Assembly: GCA_026315105.1 (NCBI GenBank)
Contig: CM048744.1
Location: 365,635,159-365,699,158 of the forward strand
Direction: 5' to 3'
Origin: Locusta migratoria
Taxonomy: Eukaryota > Arthropoda > Insecta > Orthoptera > Acrididae
Length of the DNA stretch: 64,000 nucleotides
Positions 1-10,422 of this stretch are shown in pieces (the first letter of the stretch is position 1; every line of letters starts with the position of its first letter). Under the pieces are notes generated by a model. It searched no databases. It had not been told where the DNA came from and worked only from the letters and a program-made list of their open reading frames with translations. The position numbers and the translations under genes are program-made.

Positions 1-185
1 AACATTATAAGACAGCTTGCTAAGGCGAATGGTATATATATATATATAATAAAAAAATCGATAATCAAATGACACCTTAGTTGTTCAACAGCCATAGAAT
101 AACGGACAGGTGGATACTTGGAATTCGAACAAGCAGGTAGAGTTGAGTAAGTGTATTTACATAAGCTCTTGTAGTTGCGGCAATT

Positions 186-540
186 AAGCCTGGAGCAGCG
201 GTAGAGATGGGAGCACGCGCCGCACGCAGAGTGTGTGCGACGTATCGCAGGCCATGCCTCACGCTGCCCGCCTGCCATGCCTTGTGGCGCCGGATGGCAG
301 GGGCGTAGCCTGTTTATATGGACGTCGGGACGGCTATTTGTTAACGGACGGCTGACGGCCAGGATTTATGAACGGCACAGCGGCTTGAAGCGTCTGCCGC
401 ACGGCCGCACTGCCGCGCTGACCGATGGCGCTCCGCGCCTATCGCCACAGAGCTCGGCGTCCCCTCCACTGCTGCTGCCGCTGCTGCTACTGTTGATGTC
501 GAGGCTACGGCTTTACACTGCTGGCCGGCAAAAATGTAGC
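186..540. other. GC- and CpG-rich segment, no recognised gene
   Basis: Base composition shifts abruptly from the AT-rich flank (with a short TA microsatellite near 34-49) to GC- and CpG-rich sequence. A 121-codon frame (235-600, plus) crosses it but has low-complexity Leu runs and no family resemblance I recognise, so I do not call it a gene. It could be a piece of a host promoter or CpG island or the GC-rich end of an unknown repeat. Confidence 0.35.
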
Positions 541-602
541 ACCATCAAACGACTGGACATGTTGTTGCAGTTGTTATCTTCTGTCTGGAGACTGGTTTGA
601 TG

Positions 603-802
603 CCGGCCGCGGTGGCCGAGGGGACTAGGCGCTCCAGTCACGGTCTGCACGGCCACTACGGTCGGGGGTTCGAATCCCCTCTCGGGCATGGATATTTGTG
701 CCGTCCCTAGTGTTAGCTAGTTCGTAAGTAGTTTGTAAGTTTAGGAACTGATATCCACGTACTTAAGTCCCATAAGCTATACAAACATTTGAACATTTTT
801 GA
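603..802 (+). mobile_element. tRNA-derived SINE (family 1), with target duplication
   Basis: About 200 bp beginning gccggccgcggtggccgag, with a pol III B-box (ggttcgaatcc) about 60 bp in, a conserved body (ctgat..., taagtcccataagct) and a tail ending gaacattttt. It is flanked by a 12 bp direct repeat, actggtttgatg, at 591-602 and 803-814, which is a clear target-site duplication. The target is the 3' tail of the RTE-type LINE, so this SINE is younger than that LINE. Confidence 0.93.
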
Positions 803-929
803 ACTGGTTTGATGCAGCTATCCACCCTACTCTATCCTGGGCAATCAAATTTGCGATTGGATAGGGGATTTCCTGTCAGAGAGGACACCGTTCGTAGTAA
901 TCGATGGTAAGACATCGACTAAAACAGAG

Positions 930-1945
930 GTGACATCGGGCCTTCCACAGGATAGTGTTATTGGTCCTCTGCTGTTCCTTATTTACATGACCGATTTAGG
1001 AGAAAATCTAAGTAGCTCTCTTAGGTTGTTTGCAGATGACGCCGTCATATACCGTCTAGTAAAATCATCTGAAGATCAAAACCAACCGCAGAACGATCTG
1101 AATAAGATATCAGTATGGTGTAAAAATTGGCAATTGACTCTAAATAATGAGAAGTGTGAAGTGGTCCACATGAGACATGACCATCCCAATAAAATAAGAG
1201 AAATCATATCGAAAACGAAACGATTTAGGTGTTCTTTCTTCCCTCGCGCTATTAGAGAATGGAACGGTAGAGAAAAGTTATGAAAGTGGTTAATGAACCC
1301 TGTGCCAGGCACTTGAATGTGATTTGCAGAGTATCTATGTAGATGTAGATGAGTACGAAAAGAAATCCTGTAAACTTTGCTTACAAGATAAATCAATCAA
1401 AAGTGAAGGCCGTAAACTCCACAAAATACCTAGGAATTACCATTACTTCAGACTTAAACTGGAAAGAACACGGAGATAATGTCGTGGGAAAGGCGAACCA
1501 GAGACTGCGTTTTGTTGGAAGAACCCTTAAAAGATGCAACAGAACTACAAAAGAAACTGCATACACTACGCTTGTCTGTCCATTTTTGGAGTATTGCTGC
1601 CCAGTGTGGGATCCTTATCAGGTGGGTTTGACGGAGAACATCGAAAGAGTCCAGAGAATGGCAGCTCGTTTCGTATTGTCACGATACAGGGGACACAGCG
1701 TTACGGAAATAATACAGGATCTGGGATGGGAATCATTACAACAACGGCGCTTATCGCTGCGCCGTGGACTACTAATGAAACTCCAATCGCCAAAATTCTC
1801 CTCCGAATGCAAAAATATATTGTTGACTCCCACTTACATAGGTAGAAATGACCATCAGAATAAAATACGAGAAATCAGAGCTCGAACGGAGAGATTCATG
1901 TGTTGTTTCTTCGCGCGCGCTATTCCAGAATGGAATGGGAGATAA
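930..1945 (+). pseudogene. CR1-like reverse transcriptase fragment (ORF2 C-terminus)
   Basis: This is the C-terminal part of a LINE ORF2 reverse transcriptase, which would copy element RNA at the nicked target. The frame 930-1171 carries a degenerate GVPQGS block (SGLPQDS), LLFLIY and the catalytic FADDA motif, ending at VVHM. After the nested insertion, the frame resumes at 1349 (STKRNPVNF) and runs to 1945 through KYLGITITSDLNWKEH, the PVWDPYQ block and the family C-terminus near AIPEWNGR. The copy in the long element at 9095-10288 reads through the same junction without interruption, which proves the interruption here. The N-terminal RT blocks are absent, so the protein cannot be made. Confidence 0.85.
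1172..1349 (+). mobile_element. Severely 5'-truncated CR1-like copy nested in its own family
   Basis: About 178 bp that duplicates the last coding stretch and 3' end of the host LINE (the KTKRFRCSFFPRAIREWNGR region, then 'gatttgcagagtatc' and gtagatgtagat). It lies between the two halves of the codon run VVHM/STKRN. A short atgag sequence is repeated at both junctions (about 1167-1171 and 1348-1352) and may be a target duplication. Confidence 0.85.
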
Positions 1946-3031
1946 ATAGTATAATGATGGTTCGATGAACCCTCTGCCAGGCACTTAAATATGATTTGCA
2001 GAGTATCCGATGTACATGTAGAGAAGCCTCTTCATTTCCTCGTAAGAACAGCAACCATACCCATCTGAATCTGCTTACTAGATTCGTCTCTTGGCCTTCC
2101 ACTCCTATTTTTCCCACACACACTTCCCTGCAATGCTGAATTTACAATTCCTTGATGTCTAAGTATGTGCCCTACTAATAGATTCCTTCTTTTAGTTAAG
2201 CTGTGCCAAAAGTTCCTTTGCTCGCCAGTTCTGTTTAGTACCTCCTCAATAGTTACGCGATCTACCCACCTAATCTTCAGTATTCTTCTATAATATCACA
2301 TTTTAAAAGCCTCTATCCTCCTGTCCATGCTTCACTCTCATAAAAAGCAACACACCACACAATTACTTTCAGAAAAGACATTCTTACGCATAAATTAATA
2401 TTCGATGTTATGAAATATCTCTTTTTTAGAAATGCTATTCTTCCCATTGCTATTTTGCATTTTACATCCTCTCAATTACGACGATCATATGTTATTTTAC
2501 TGACCAACTAACAAATCTCATCTACCACCTTCATTGTTTAGTTACGCCATCTAATATCTTCAGCATCGCCTGATTTTCTTTTCACTCCATTACCCTTGTT
2601 TTTCTGTTATTAATTTTCATCTTATACGCTCCTTTCAACACATTCCGCTGAATTCCTCTTCCAGGTCCTTTTCTGTCTCTCACAGAATTACAAATTTTTA
2701 TTTCTTCACCTTGAACTTTAATGCCTTCTCCGAATTTCTCCTTGCTTTCCTTTATAGGTAGGTGAATGTACAAATTGAACTGCATCCCTTTTATGCCCTT
2801 CAACAGCTGCCTGGTATTTGTACAAGTTGTGAATAACCTTCCGTTCCCTATATTTTCCCCCTGTTTACTTCAGAATTTAAAAGAATGTATTCCATTGTCA
2901 AAAGATTTGTCCAACTGTAGGTTTGTCTTAATCTGTCTTCAAAAATAAGTCGTAAAGTGAGTATGCCTCCCTTGTTCCTACATTTCTCCTGATTCTTCAC
3001 CGAGGTCAGCTTTTACCAGCTTTCCCATGCT

Positions 3032-3304
3032 TCAGTAAATAATTCGTGTTAAAATTTTGGAACCATAACTTATTAAACTGATGGTTCTGTAAGTTTCCCA
3101 TATGTCTGCGCCTGCTTTCTTTGTAATGGCGATTATTACATTTTTCTCAAAGTCTGAGGGTACTTCATCTGCCTCATACATCTTAAGCACCAGGTGAAAT
3201 AGTTTTGTCATGACTGACTCGCCGAGAGACGTCAATAGCTGTGAGGCAACGTCGTCCACTCCAGCGGCTTTGTTTCGGCGTAGGTCTTTCAGTGTTCTGT
3301 GCAA
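3032..3304 (-). pseudogene. RTE-type reverse transcriptase, N-terminal RT blocks
   Basis: A 90-codon minus-strand frame with the first RT blocks of the RTE-type LINE: LRRNKAAGVDDVASQLL (the finger block that usually reads NKAxGxDxIPxELL), then FEKNVIIAITKK and TYRTISLISYGSKILTRII. It belongs to the interrupted element spanning 560-3470. The catalytic palm downstream is not preserved as an open frame. Function as an enzyme is impossible for this fragment. Confidence 0.8.
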
Positions 3305-3639
3305 TTCTTCTCTCAGTATAGTATCTCATATTTCATTGTCATCTTTTTCTTTTCCCCCTCCTATAATATTGTTTCCATTTCATTTGTATAGCGCTCTATA
3401 AACTCTTTCCACCTTTCAGCATTCTCTTCTTTCCTGACTGGTTTTTCATCAGAAATCTTTACATTCATATCATATATCACAAAAAATTTGATGCGATAAC
3501 GCATTGCACGAAGACCACAGAATTCAAAATACAGCCCCATGTAAGGTGAGGAATATTTCTCATTTGTTTAACTAACAAGCGATGGTAAGTCTCTAAATTA
3601 TAGAGCTACCCCAGGCGGATGATCGATCACCGCGCAGAG

Positions 3640-4400
3640 CGTTGTTAGTGTGCCTGCGGTTTCTCGGGAGCCTGCAACTTCGCTTAACGAGGAGTCGGAG
3701 TCTCCTGAAAATCCTCTGAAAAAATCTCCTCTTCAAAAATTTGACCGTAAAACCAAACGTTTCTTAGCAACCTTCAATGAAAACTCCCTTCTGAAAATCG
3801 GTAAATTAAAAAAATTAACAGACACCCTTTCCAAGCACGAAATTCTCATAGCAGGTATCCAAGAAACCTGTTTCTTAGATGATTTTCCTTAAGAGTCTCC
3901 AGGCTTCCGCATCCTAAAATCCAAAACTTAAAAGATTATACTAAGACACGTTCCTCACTTAGGAACAGGCTTCTTTATCTGAAAGAATATCCTGGAGACA
4001 ACTATTAATTTCGACTCCATTTTTAATAGGATATGTATTTCTCGCCTTCACATGAACCACCTTCAGATGTACTAAAAAAGACACACGATTGTCAATTCCG
4101 GTGCCCCATTGAATGTCGACAATCGTCGAAACCCAGAAGAAGTAGAACTCATCTGGGAAATTACGGAAAACATTAGGAAAGTAGCCCGAATTCATTGTGG
4201 TTCACACATTGTGAAACAGCTCTTTCAGAAAGTGTTAGAAACTGGCAGTTACGGAATTCTCAGACTCTAGAAAAGCACAACGATTTAATAAAATCCCGGA
4301 AGTCGATAGCCAAAATTGTTAGAAAGGCCAAACGTGTTTAACTCAAATCCGAAATGTCCCTAATTGAAAAATAGAAGGGAAAGAAAAATAATTTGGGTAG
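3640..4400 (+). pseudogene. LINE APE-type endonuclease remnant
   Basis: The frame 3650-3892 includes LATFNENSLLKIGKLKKLTDTLSK and HEILIAGIQET, the first two conserved blocks of LINE apurinic-like endonucleases (the N and the catalytic E of QET). Further blocks can be followed in shifted frames: HLGTGFF, then INFDSIFNRICISRLHMNH, then NVDNRRNPEEVELIWE. These nick target DNA to prime reverse transcription in active elements. Several stops and frameshifts interrupt this copy and no RT follows, since the Penelope-like structure begins at 4479. The clade is not resolved. Confidence 0.7.
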
Positions 4401-4530
4401 TGTCTACGATACACAACATTACACTGAAGTCACTCCATTCAATATTTTTGTGTCTCTGGCACAGCAACCGTATTTGATATTTTGGTTAAAAATATCTGGG
4501 TTGCATAAACATGATGTTTCATTTATTTAT

Positions 4531-4569
4531 ACATAACGCGTTTTGCCTCTTCTTGGCATCATCAGACGT
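4531..4569 (-). ncRNA. Decayed hammerhead-ribozyme-like motif (Penelope-like 3' end, left)
   Basis: Minus strand: CTGATGA, an extra T, a stem II GCC-AAGAAGA-GGC, then AAAACGCGTT. The G of the GAAA core box is A, so cleavage is not expected. Stem I could form about 4 bp. It lies about 50 bp inside the outer end of the inverted structure. Confidence 0.55.
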
Positions 4570-5295
4570 TCACAGGGGGAAGGTTTACAAACTTGTTTAA
4601 AACACAACTAAAGATATGTTAAATCTTTCCTAAGCAAGAAATATTACAGTATGGAAGGTGCATATTGAAAAAAACTGCAGGCCACATGACCACATTCACG
4701 CATTGACGGGGGGGAATGAAAATTGAACTAATAAATACCGCTAAAGAGCATAGCTTAACCAATAAAATTACTTATCTCTGAGGTTCAGAGCGTAACACTA
4801 TTAAATTCAATATAAATAGATGTAACTGTTGCTCAAGAATGGAGGGGAGGGAGGGACAAAGTCAATGGTAAAACATAATTCAGCCGCGCGAAGCTGTGTT
4901 TACTTACACAGAGCCGACCCCTGCCCCCCTCCCCCCCCCCCCCCCCCCACTGGTCTCCTTCCGCGCTAGTGCCTTGCCGGGAACTGTTCGATGCGCAAGT
5001 GGCTCTTAGGAGGCGCGCTTGTGTGCGACATATTTATCTCTGTAATGCAAACAATTTTACCATGCGTTGCAGCCGCTACCGGAAGACACCCATCATGATA
5101 TCGAAAAAGTTTGATGTTTCGACATAATTTGGTCGCTTAAAAGGCTCGGGGGATTTAATAAATATTTGTTTTTATATTTCAAATTCCTCCACCAGATTTA
5201 ATTTTTGGCCTTTACTAGCCACGTGAAGAATTTTAAAGTTTTCCAGACTTTGGGGCTGATTGCCAGAAGATTTAAGATGATAGGAAAGGGGGGGA

Positions 5296-5412
5296 GAATT
5301 TCTTTAACTGACCTTTTTTAGTGAATAGATGCTCGCTAAACCCAACAGCGAAGGATATACCTGTTTGACCGACATACTGAGCTGAACATTCGGTACACCT
5401 AATACTGTACAC
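5296..5412 (-). pseudogene. GIY-YIG endonuclease domain, Penelope-like (left copy)
   Basis: On the minus strand a short frame reads VYSIRCTECSAQYVGQTG followed by FSEHLFTKK. This fits the GIY-YIG core of Penelope-like elements: the first Tyr strand (here VYS), the Cys pair CTEC, the YVGQTG strand, and the later EH motif. The usual Arg of the TGR motif is replaced (TGI). It is in a different frame from the RT block upstream, so a frameshift separates them, probably near the homopolymer. The domain would nick DNA for insertion in a live element. Confidence 0.8.
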
Positions 5413-5489
5413 CTTTGATTTGGAGAACAGTTCTTATTGGGCTGCTCATAATGAGGGAGTGAATATTGTATGGGGACACCTTTTTTTTT

Positions 5490-5497
<8 letters not shown>

Positions 5498-5543
<46 letters not shown>
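5498..5543 (+). repeat. Homopolymer: 46 A preceded by T run
   Basis: A run of about 46 A (5498-5543) directly follows a T-rich stretch (5481-5497). It lies inside the minus-strand Penelope-like copy between the linker and the GIY-YIG region, and is represented in the other arm only by about nine T at 6093-6110. Expansion here disrupts the reading frame. Such long homopolymers are also assembly-error prone. Confidence 0.9.
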
Positions 5544-5544
<1 letters not shown>

Positions 5545-5929
5545 AGGTAAACGTTAGTGTGCTTAAAAAGGTTAGCGATGTTGTACGAAAACGATCCAAG
5601 GAAAGGGATGGCAACCCACTGTGTGGCTCTTCAGTGGGAGCAACTCGTGGACCAATTGCAGACACTATAGCATTCTTCGATTCATTATATAACTGGATTA
5701 CTAACGATGGACTGTAACCATTTTTGTGTGCTACAAACCGTAAATTGTTTAGTTCCTTATCGATAGCACTACTAGAAAGAGGGAGCTCATACATTCGTGT
5801 TATAGCAGTCCGAAAATAGTCAAGTTTATAGTTTCTCGGATGATTAGAAGAGGAATGCACGGTTGAGACACTAGTAGTTGGTTTTCTGAAGATGTCAAAA
5901 GAAATTATGGTATCTTTCAGCTGTAACAA
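5545..5929 (-). pseudogene. Penelope-like RT C-terminus and linker
   Basis: The minus-strand frame begins MLQLKDTIISFDIFRKPT and continues with HSSSNHPRNYKLDYFRTA, ITRMYELPLS and RFVAHKNGYSPSLV. This is the diagnostic block order of the thumb region of Penelope-like reverse transcriptases (IYRKPT, then SNHP, then an N-G-Y motif before the linker). The catalytic palm upstream is missing, since the second inverted copy begins there. The frame then runs into the expanded homopolymer, encoding an artefactual Phe run. Penelope-like RTs normally lead into a GIY-YIG endonuclease, which is what follows at 5412-5296. Confidence 0.85.
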
Positions 5930-6169
5930 GCATCGTTAGTAATCCAGTTATATAATGAATCGAAGAATGCTATAGTGCCTGCAATCGGTCCACCAGTTGT
6001 TCCCACTGAAGTTCCACACAGTGGGTTCCATCCCTTTCCTTGGACCGTTTTCGTACAACATCGCAAAACTTTTTAAGCACACTAGCGCTCACCTATTTTT
6101 TTTTTAAAGGACTTCCCATACAATATTCACTCCACAATCATGAGTAGCTCAATAAGAATTGTTCTCCAA

Positions 6170-6320
6170 ATCAGAGGTGTACAGTATGTGTACCGGTATA
6201 TCGGTATATCGGTCAAACCGGAAGATCCTTTGTTGTTAGGTTTAGCGAGCATCTACTCACTAAAAAGGAAGGCCAGTTAGAGAAATTCTCTCCCTTTTGC
6301 CCATCATCTTAAATCAGCCA
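6170..6320 (+). pseudogene. GIY-YIG endonuclease domain, Penelope-like (right copy)
   Basis: The plus-strand partner of the left copy reads YIGQTGRSFVVRFSEHLL then TKKEGQLEKFS, retaining the catalytic-type Arg of TGR and the EH motif that the left copy has partly lost. Just upstream, 'cggtatat' is duplicated (about 6198-6212), which breaks the link to the VYS strand. The surrounding frames are closed. It supports the identification of the whole 4479-7106 structure as Penelope-like. Confidence 0.8.
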
Positions 6321-7017
6321 TCAGCCCCCAAGTCTGGAAAAATTAAAAATCCTTCACGTGGTTGGTAAAGGCCAAAAATTAAATCTGGTGTAGGAATTTG
6401 AAATTTCAGAACACACATTTTTTAAATCCCCGAGCCTTTAAAACGACCAAATTATGTCGAAACATCAAAACACTTTCGAGATAATGATGGGCATCTTCCG
6501 GTAGCAGCTGCAACCCGTGGTAAAATCGTTTGCATTACACATGCAAATCTGCAGCTGTCGTCGCACACAAGCGCGCCATTTGCTTACCTTCGATGATCAA
6601 GTTTGATCAGTTACCAGCAACAGACGAGCGTGGAATCTGTCCAGGGTTGTGGTAGTGAGCGGCTCTTACGTGAGAAAACACAGCTTCGCGCGGCTGAATT
6701 ATGTTTTACCATTGACTTCGGTCCCCCCTCCCCCGCCTTTCTCGAGCAACAGTTACATCTATTTTTTATTGAATTTAATAATGTGGCACTCTGCAACCTC
6801 AGAGATAAGTACTTTTATTGGTTAAGCTATTCTCTTTAGCGGTATTTACTCGTATTAGTTCAATTTTTATTCCCTCCACGTCAAAGCGTGAATGTGGTCA
6901 TGTGGCCTGCAATTTTTTTCAGTACGCACGTTCCCTATTGTAATATTTCTTGCTTAGGAAAGATTTAACATATTTTTAGTTGTGTTTTATACAAGTTTGT
7001 AAATCTTTTTCGTTTAA

Positions 7018-7052
7018 ACATATGATGATGCCAAGAAGAGGCGAAATTCGTA
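7018..7052 (+). ncRNA. Decayed hammerhead-ribozyme-like motif (Penelope-like 3' end, right)
   Basis: Plus strand counterpart: ATGATGA (first core C replaced by A), extra T, stem II GCC-AAGAAGA-GGC and an intact GAAA. The C-to-A change should abolish catalysis. Left and right copies carry different inactivating changes, so they decayed independently. Confidence 0.5.
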
Positions 7053-7112
7053 TGTATAAATAAATGAAACATCAAGTTTATGCAACCAAGACTGTTTTTT
7101 ACCAAAACAAGA

Positions 7113-7959
7113 TTACACTGTGTTTTCATATTTGTTATGCATTCACTTCACTCCACATACACATAAATTTTCAATACTGTTAGCAGCGGTAGGGGTATGG
7201 TAAGTAGATGCAGGGGCAGGAGAGGATGTATCACAAAGGAAATTATGGGGAGTGAACACAATAAGAGAGTAATTTACAGAGATTTGAAGTCCGAAAATTT
7301 AAAATTTTTTAACCTCCTTTCATACTACATGGACGCTGAATTTCAGCTGTCGTACCGGGCCAGAAATGGATGTTCGTGTTTTGTTACTTACGAGAACACG
7401 AACAGAGAATAAATTTCGATTCCGATAGTTCAAAACATGTTGAATTTATGAAATTGGATTGTCTGTGACTAATTTCGAAAAATTATCGTATTGTTATCAG
7501 TGCACTTTATATCAGTGAATCAATTTGGTGGACATCAAGGCAAAACCGCCAGACGTTTTACTCCTGTTTGAAGTGGCAGCAAACATCAGCACCAAAATGC
7601 GAACATTTCTCCAAGACTTATCAATATTGTAACGGTGTCACCCTTTATTCTAACCCCCCTTGTACAAAGCTTAAAATATTTGGCAGGTGCATTCAGGTTA
7701 TAACACCTCCGATTTTTTTCTCACAAACTAATCACACGCAAACTGTGAAACTTCTGTCACTGCTTGACGTAATCTCTCTGCAGCTGTAAACAATTTTCAC
7801 AAGGACGACGCCATGACACCATGGCCGCTGAGAAAGATTCTTTAGGGGTCTGGCGCGACCACCGGACAATCGCTGATGCAGTTGGTGCACGGCTAGTGGA
7901 TATGCGACCACAAAGAGAGTCTTTCATCGTTGGAAGGGGCTAATCATTTTTAAAAGCCA
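7113..7959. other. No recognised gene
   Basis: AT-rich sequence with short frames (7197-7412 and 7568-7789, plus) that resemble no family I know. Nothing further is visible. Confidence 0.5.
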
Positions 7960-8547
7960 GGTTAAGTGATTAAGGAGCTAGAAAAATCACTACCAATTTG
8001 TTGTCACGAAAAAACTGTAGCGTGGCGTTCGCCTGAAATGCTGGTGCTTTGTTTTCATGGAAGAGCACATGTGCAGCTCTTCCTGGCCGTTTTACAGGCA
8101 ATGCTGGAAGGAACTTTTTCTGCAAAACATCTCTGCAGGATTCACTTGTCACCGTCATGCCCTTCGGAACGCAATGAGTCAGGATTACGCCATCGCTGTC
8201 CCAGAAGTAGGCCACCATCATTTGTTGACTACTCGAACTTACCCGAAAATTTTTGGTGACAGTGAGTCTATGTGCTTCTCTTGAGATGACTGGGACTACG
8301 TTTCAGGATTAAAAAATGACATACGTGTCTCATGCATCGTAACAATCGATGAAAAGAAAGTCGCAGTCATGTCGCCGTTACGCGCCAACATTGCATAGCG
8401 ACGCGCCACGTGCAGAGCCTTGTGATTATCTGTCAGCATTCCCTGAAGGACACTTACAGCATTTTCATGTCCTCGTGCAGGACTGAGTGGGCAGATCTCA
8501 CAAAAATCACAATTTTGGAGACAATCCTTCAAAACAATTTTTTCCAT
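7960..8547 (-). pseudogene. mariner-type transposase, inactivated
   Basis: Read on the minus strand, 8547-8296 ends with FFSSIVTMHETRMSFFNPET, matching the mariner block around the first catalytic Asp (usually VTGDETW), but the Asp is His here. After a short frameshifted gap, 8221-7970 reads VAYFWDSDGVILTHCVPKG and VLFHENKAPAF, matching the block that usually reads HHDNAPAH, with the second Asp changed to Glu. DDE transposases need these residues to cut and join DNA, so this copy is dead even apart from its frameshifts. Terminal inverted repeats were not found. Confidence 0.8.
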
Positions 8548-8570
8548 TCCTTTTGCGAGGAAGAGATTGT

Positions 8571-8674
8571 GTTTATTATTATTATTATTATTGAATTTTA
8601 AAGCTCCGGAGGGGTAGACTGACTTGGGCCTATGCGCCGCTCTGCAGCCTTGAGAATTTATACTTGGTAAGGTG

Positions 8675-8715
<41 letters not shown>
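8571..8715. repeat. TTA microsatellite and 41-base A run
   Basis: A short (att)n tract at about 8575-8593 and a run of about 41 A at 8675-8715. The sequence between them looks like the end of an unknown retroposon whose poly-A tail may be the A run. Confidence 0.75.
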
Positions 8716-8718
<3 letters not shown>

Positions 8719-9094
8719 GTATGAGACGGTGACAAAAATGGCGATTAAAATTGATAATGAATGAAAACGGATGAATTAATTAAAAGCAAATGAAGCATAA
8801 AATACACAACATAGAATAAAAGGATGCCAAGGTGATTAAAATGTACATATGCGAGTCTTTAAAAAGGAGACACTGTTTAAAATGTATGAACACAACACTT
8901 GTTCTGCCTGTTTGGCGATTGCGTGAAGTAAAACGTAATACCACATGACATTGAACACTAGACGTAGCACCGATGAAAACTGCGAGTAGTGGGCAGGCCT
9001 CGCAGTGGACATCTACATCTACATCTACAAGGGATACTCTGCAAATCACATGTAAGTGCCCGGCAGAGGGTTCATCGAACCACAATTATACTAT

Positions 9095-10422
9095 TTATCT
9101 CCCATTCCATTCTCGAATAGCGCGCGGGAAGAAAGAACACCTGAATCTCTCTGTTCGAGCTCTGATTTCTCTTATTTTATTCTGATGATCATTTCTACCT
9201 ATGTAAGTGGGAGTCAACAATATATTTTCGCATTCGGAGGAGAATGTTGGCGATTGGAGTTTCGCAAGTAACCCACGCCTCAGCGATAAGCGCCGTTGTT
9301 GTAATGATTCCCATCCCAGATCCTGTATCATTTCCGTAACGCTGTCTCCCCTGTATCGCGACAATACGAAACGAGCTGCCCTTCTTTGGACTCTTTCGAT
9401 GTCCTCCGTCAAACCCACTTGATAGGGATCCCACACTGGGCTGCAATACTCCAAAAATGGACGGACAAGCGCAGTGTATGCAGTTTCTTTAGTAGTTCTG
9501 TTGCATCTTTTAAGGGTTCTGCCAATAAAACGCAGTCTCTGGTTCGCCTTTCCCACGATATTATCTACGTGTTCTTTCCAGTTTAAGACTGAAGTAATAG
9601 TGATTCCTAGGTATTTTGTGGAGTTTACGGCCTTCACATTTGATTGATTTATGTTGTAAACAAAGTTTAGCGGATTTCTTTTCGTACTCATGTGTACGAC
9701 TTCACACTTCTCATTATTTAGAGTCAATTGCCAATTTTTACACCATACTGATATCTTATTCAGATCGTTCTGCAGTTGGTTTTGATCTTCAGATGATTTT
9801 ACTAGACGGTAAATGACGGCGTCATCTGCAAACAACCTAAGAGAGCTACTTAGATTTTCCCCTAAATCGTTTATGTAAATAAGGAATAGCAGAGGACCAA
9901 TAACACTACCCTGTGGAACGCCCGATATCACCTCTGTTTTAGTCGATGCCTTACCATCGATTACTACGAACTGTGTCCTCTCTGACAAGAAATCCCCTAT
10001 CCAATTGCAAATTTGGGGCGATATACCATAACCACGCAATTTGATTAAAAGCCGTTTGTGAGGTACGGTGTCAAAAGCTTTCTGGAAATCAAGAAATACG
10101 GAATCGATTTGCGAACCTTTGTCGATAGCACCCAGCACTTCGTGTGAATATAGAGCTAGTTGTGTTTCGCATGAACGATATTTTCTAAATCCGTGTTGAC
10201 CTTGGGTCAATAGATCGTTCTGTTCGAGATAATTCATAATATTTGAATACAGGATATGTTCCAAAACCCTGCTGCAAATTGACGTCAATGAAATAGGCCT
10301 GTAGTTTAGTGGGTTACTCCTACTGCCTTTCTTGAATATAGGTGTGACCTGTGCAACTTTCCAATCTTTTGGTACAGATCCTTCTATGAGAGAGCGGTTG
10401 TATATGACTGTTAAGTAAGGAG
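9095..10422 (-). pseudogene. LINE ORF2, reverse transcriptase and C-terminus
   Basis: The best-preserved RT in the window. The ATG-bounded frame 10288-9095 has 397 residues; upstream the same frame can be followed to about 10420 (NYRPISL block). Blocks in order: QHGFRKYRSCETQL (about residues 32-45), VFLDFQKAFDTVPH (about 63-76, with the first catalytic Asp), SGVPQGSVIGPLLF, RLFADDAVIYRL with the catalytic FADD at 153-156, KYLGITIT and the PVWDPYQVGL region, ending FFPRAIREWNGR. All catalytic residues are present, so the RT domain itself may once have been active. It cannot be translated from ORF2's start because of the upstream breaks. Confidence 0.88.

Larger units (their letters stand above)
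845..2023 (+). mobile_element. CR1-like LINE, 5'-truncated copy
   Basis: The 3' third of the same family as the nearly full-length copy at 9009-12938: RT palm, thumb and C-terminal region followed by the family's 3' end, which has tandem tagatg-like units near 2004-2021. It starts within the RT at sequence matching 'caaatttgcgattgg'. It sits inside the RTE-type LINE, whose sequence resumes with 'gcctcttcat' after it. A second, shorter copy of the family interrupts it at 1172-1349. Confidence 0.85.
560..3470 (-). mobile_element. RTE-type LINE remnant, interrupted by a SINE and a CR1-like LINE
   Basis: Read on the minus strand, 3470 to 2024 follows an insect endonuclease/reverse-transcriptase LINE from the start of the RT domain to the 3' tail. 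The RT start is recognisable at 3304-3032. The 3' tail (minus strand) continues at 845-803 and 602-560, where the 'ctggtttgatgcagct' tail stretch is split. The gap 845-2023 is filled by a CR1-like LINE and 603-802 by a SINE. The endonuclease half is missing. The clade name is from remembered family sequence, not alignment; stops and frameshifts make it inert. A related 3' end lies at 43205-43500. Confidence 0.75.
4479..7106. mobile_element. Two Penelope-like copies head to head (2.6 kb inverted repeat)
   Basis: The outer ends are complementary: 'ggttgcataaac' near 4498-4510 pairs with 'tatgcaaccaag' near 7079-7090, and the arms can be followed inwards to about 5710 and 5928. The minus-strand copy (5929 to 4479) runs RT C-terminus, linker, GIY-YIG, 3' UTR, hammerhead-like motif and AT-rich tail. 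The plus-strand copy (about 5928 to 7106) has the same order from the linker on. The 5' ends meet at the centre, leaving a loop (5712-5927) present only in the minus copy. Penelope-like elements are known for tandem and inverted partial copies. Frames are broken in both. Confidence 0.8.

Noticed and set aside
235..600. 121-codon plus-strand frame in GC-rich sequence
   Set aside because: Biased composition with Leu runs, no domain, and it ends in the tail of a known LINE repeat.
5466..5717. 83-codon plus frame with a Lys run
   Set aside because: Shadow of the Penelope-like minus-strand copy; the Lys run is the A homopolymer.
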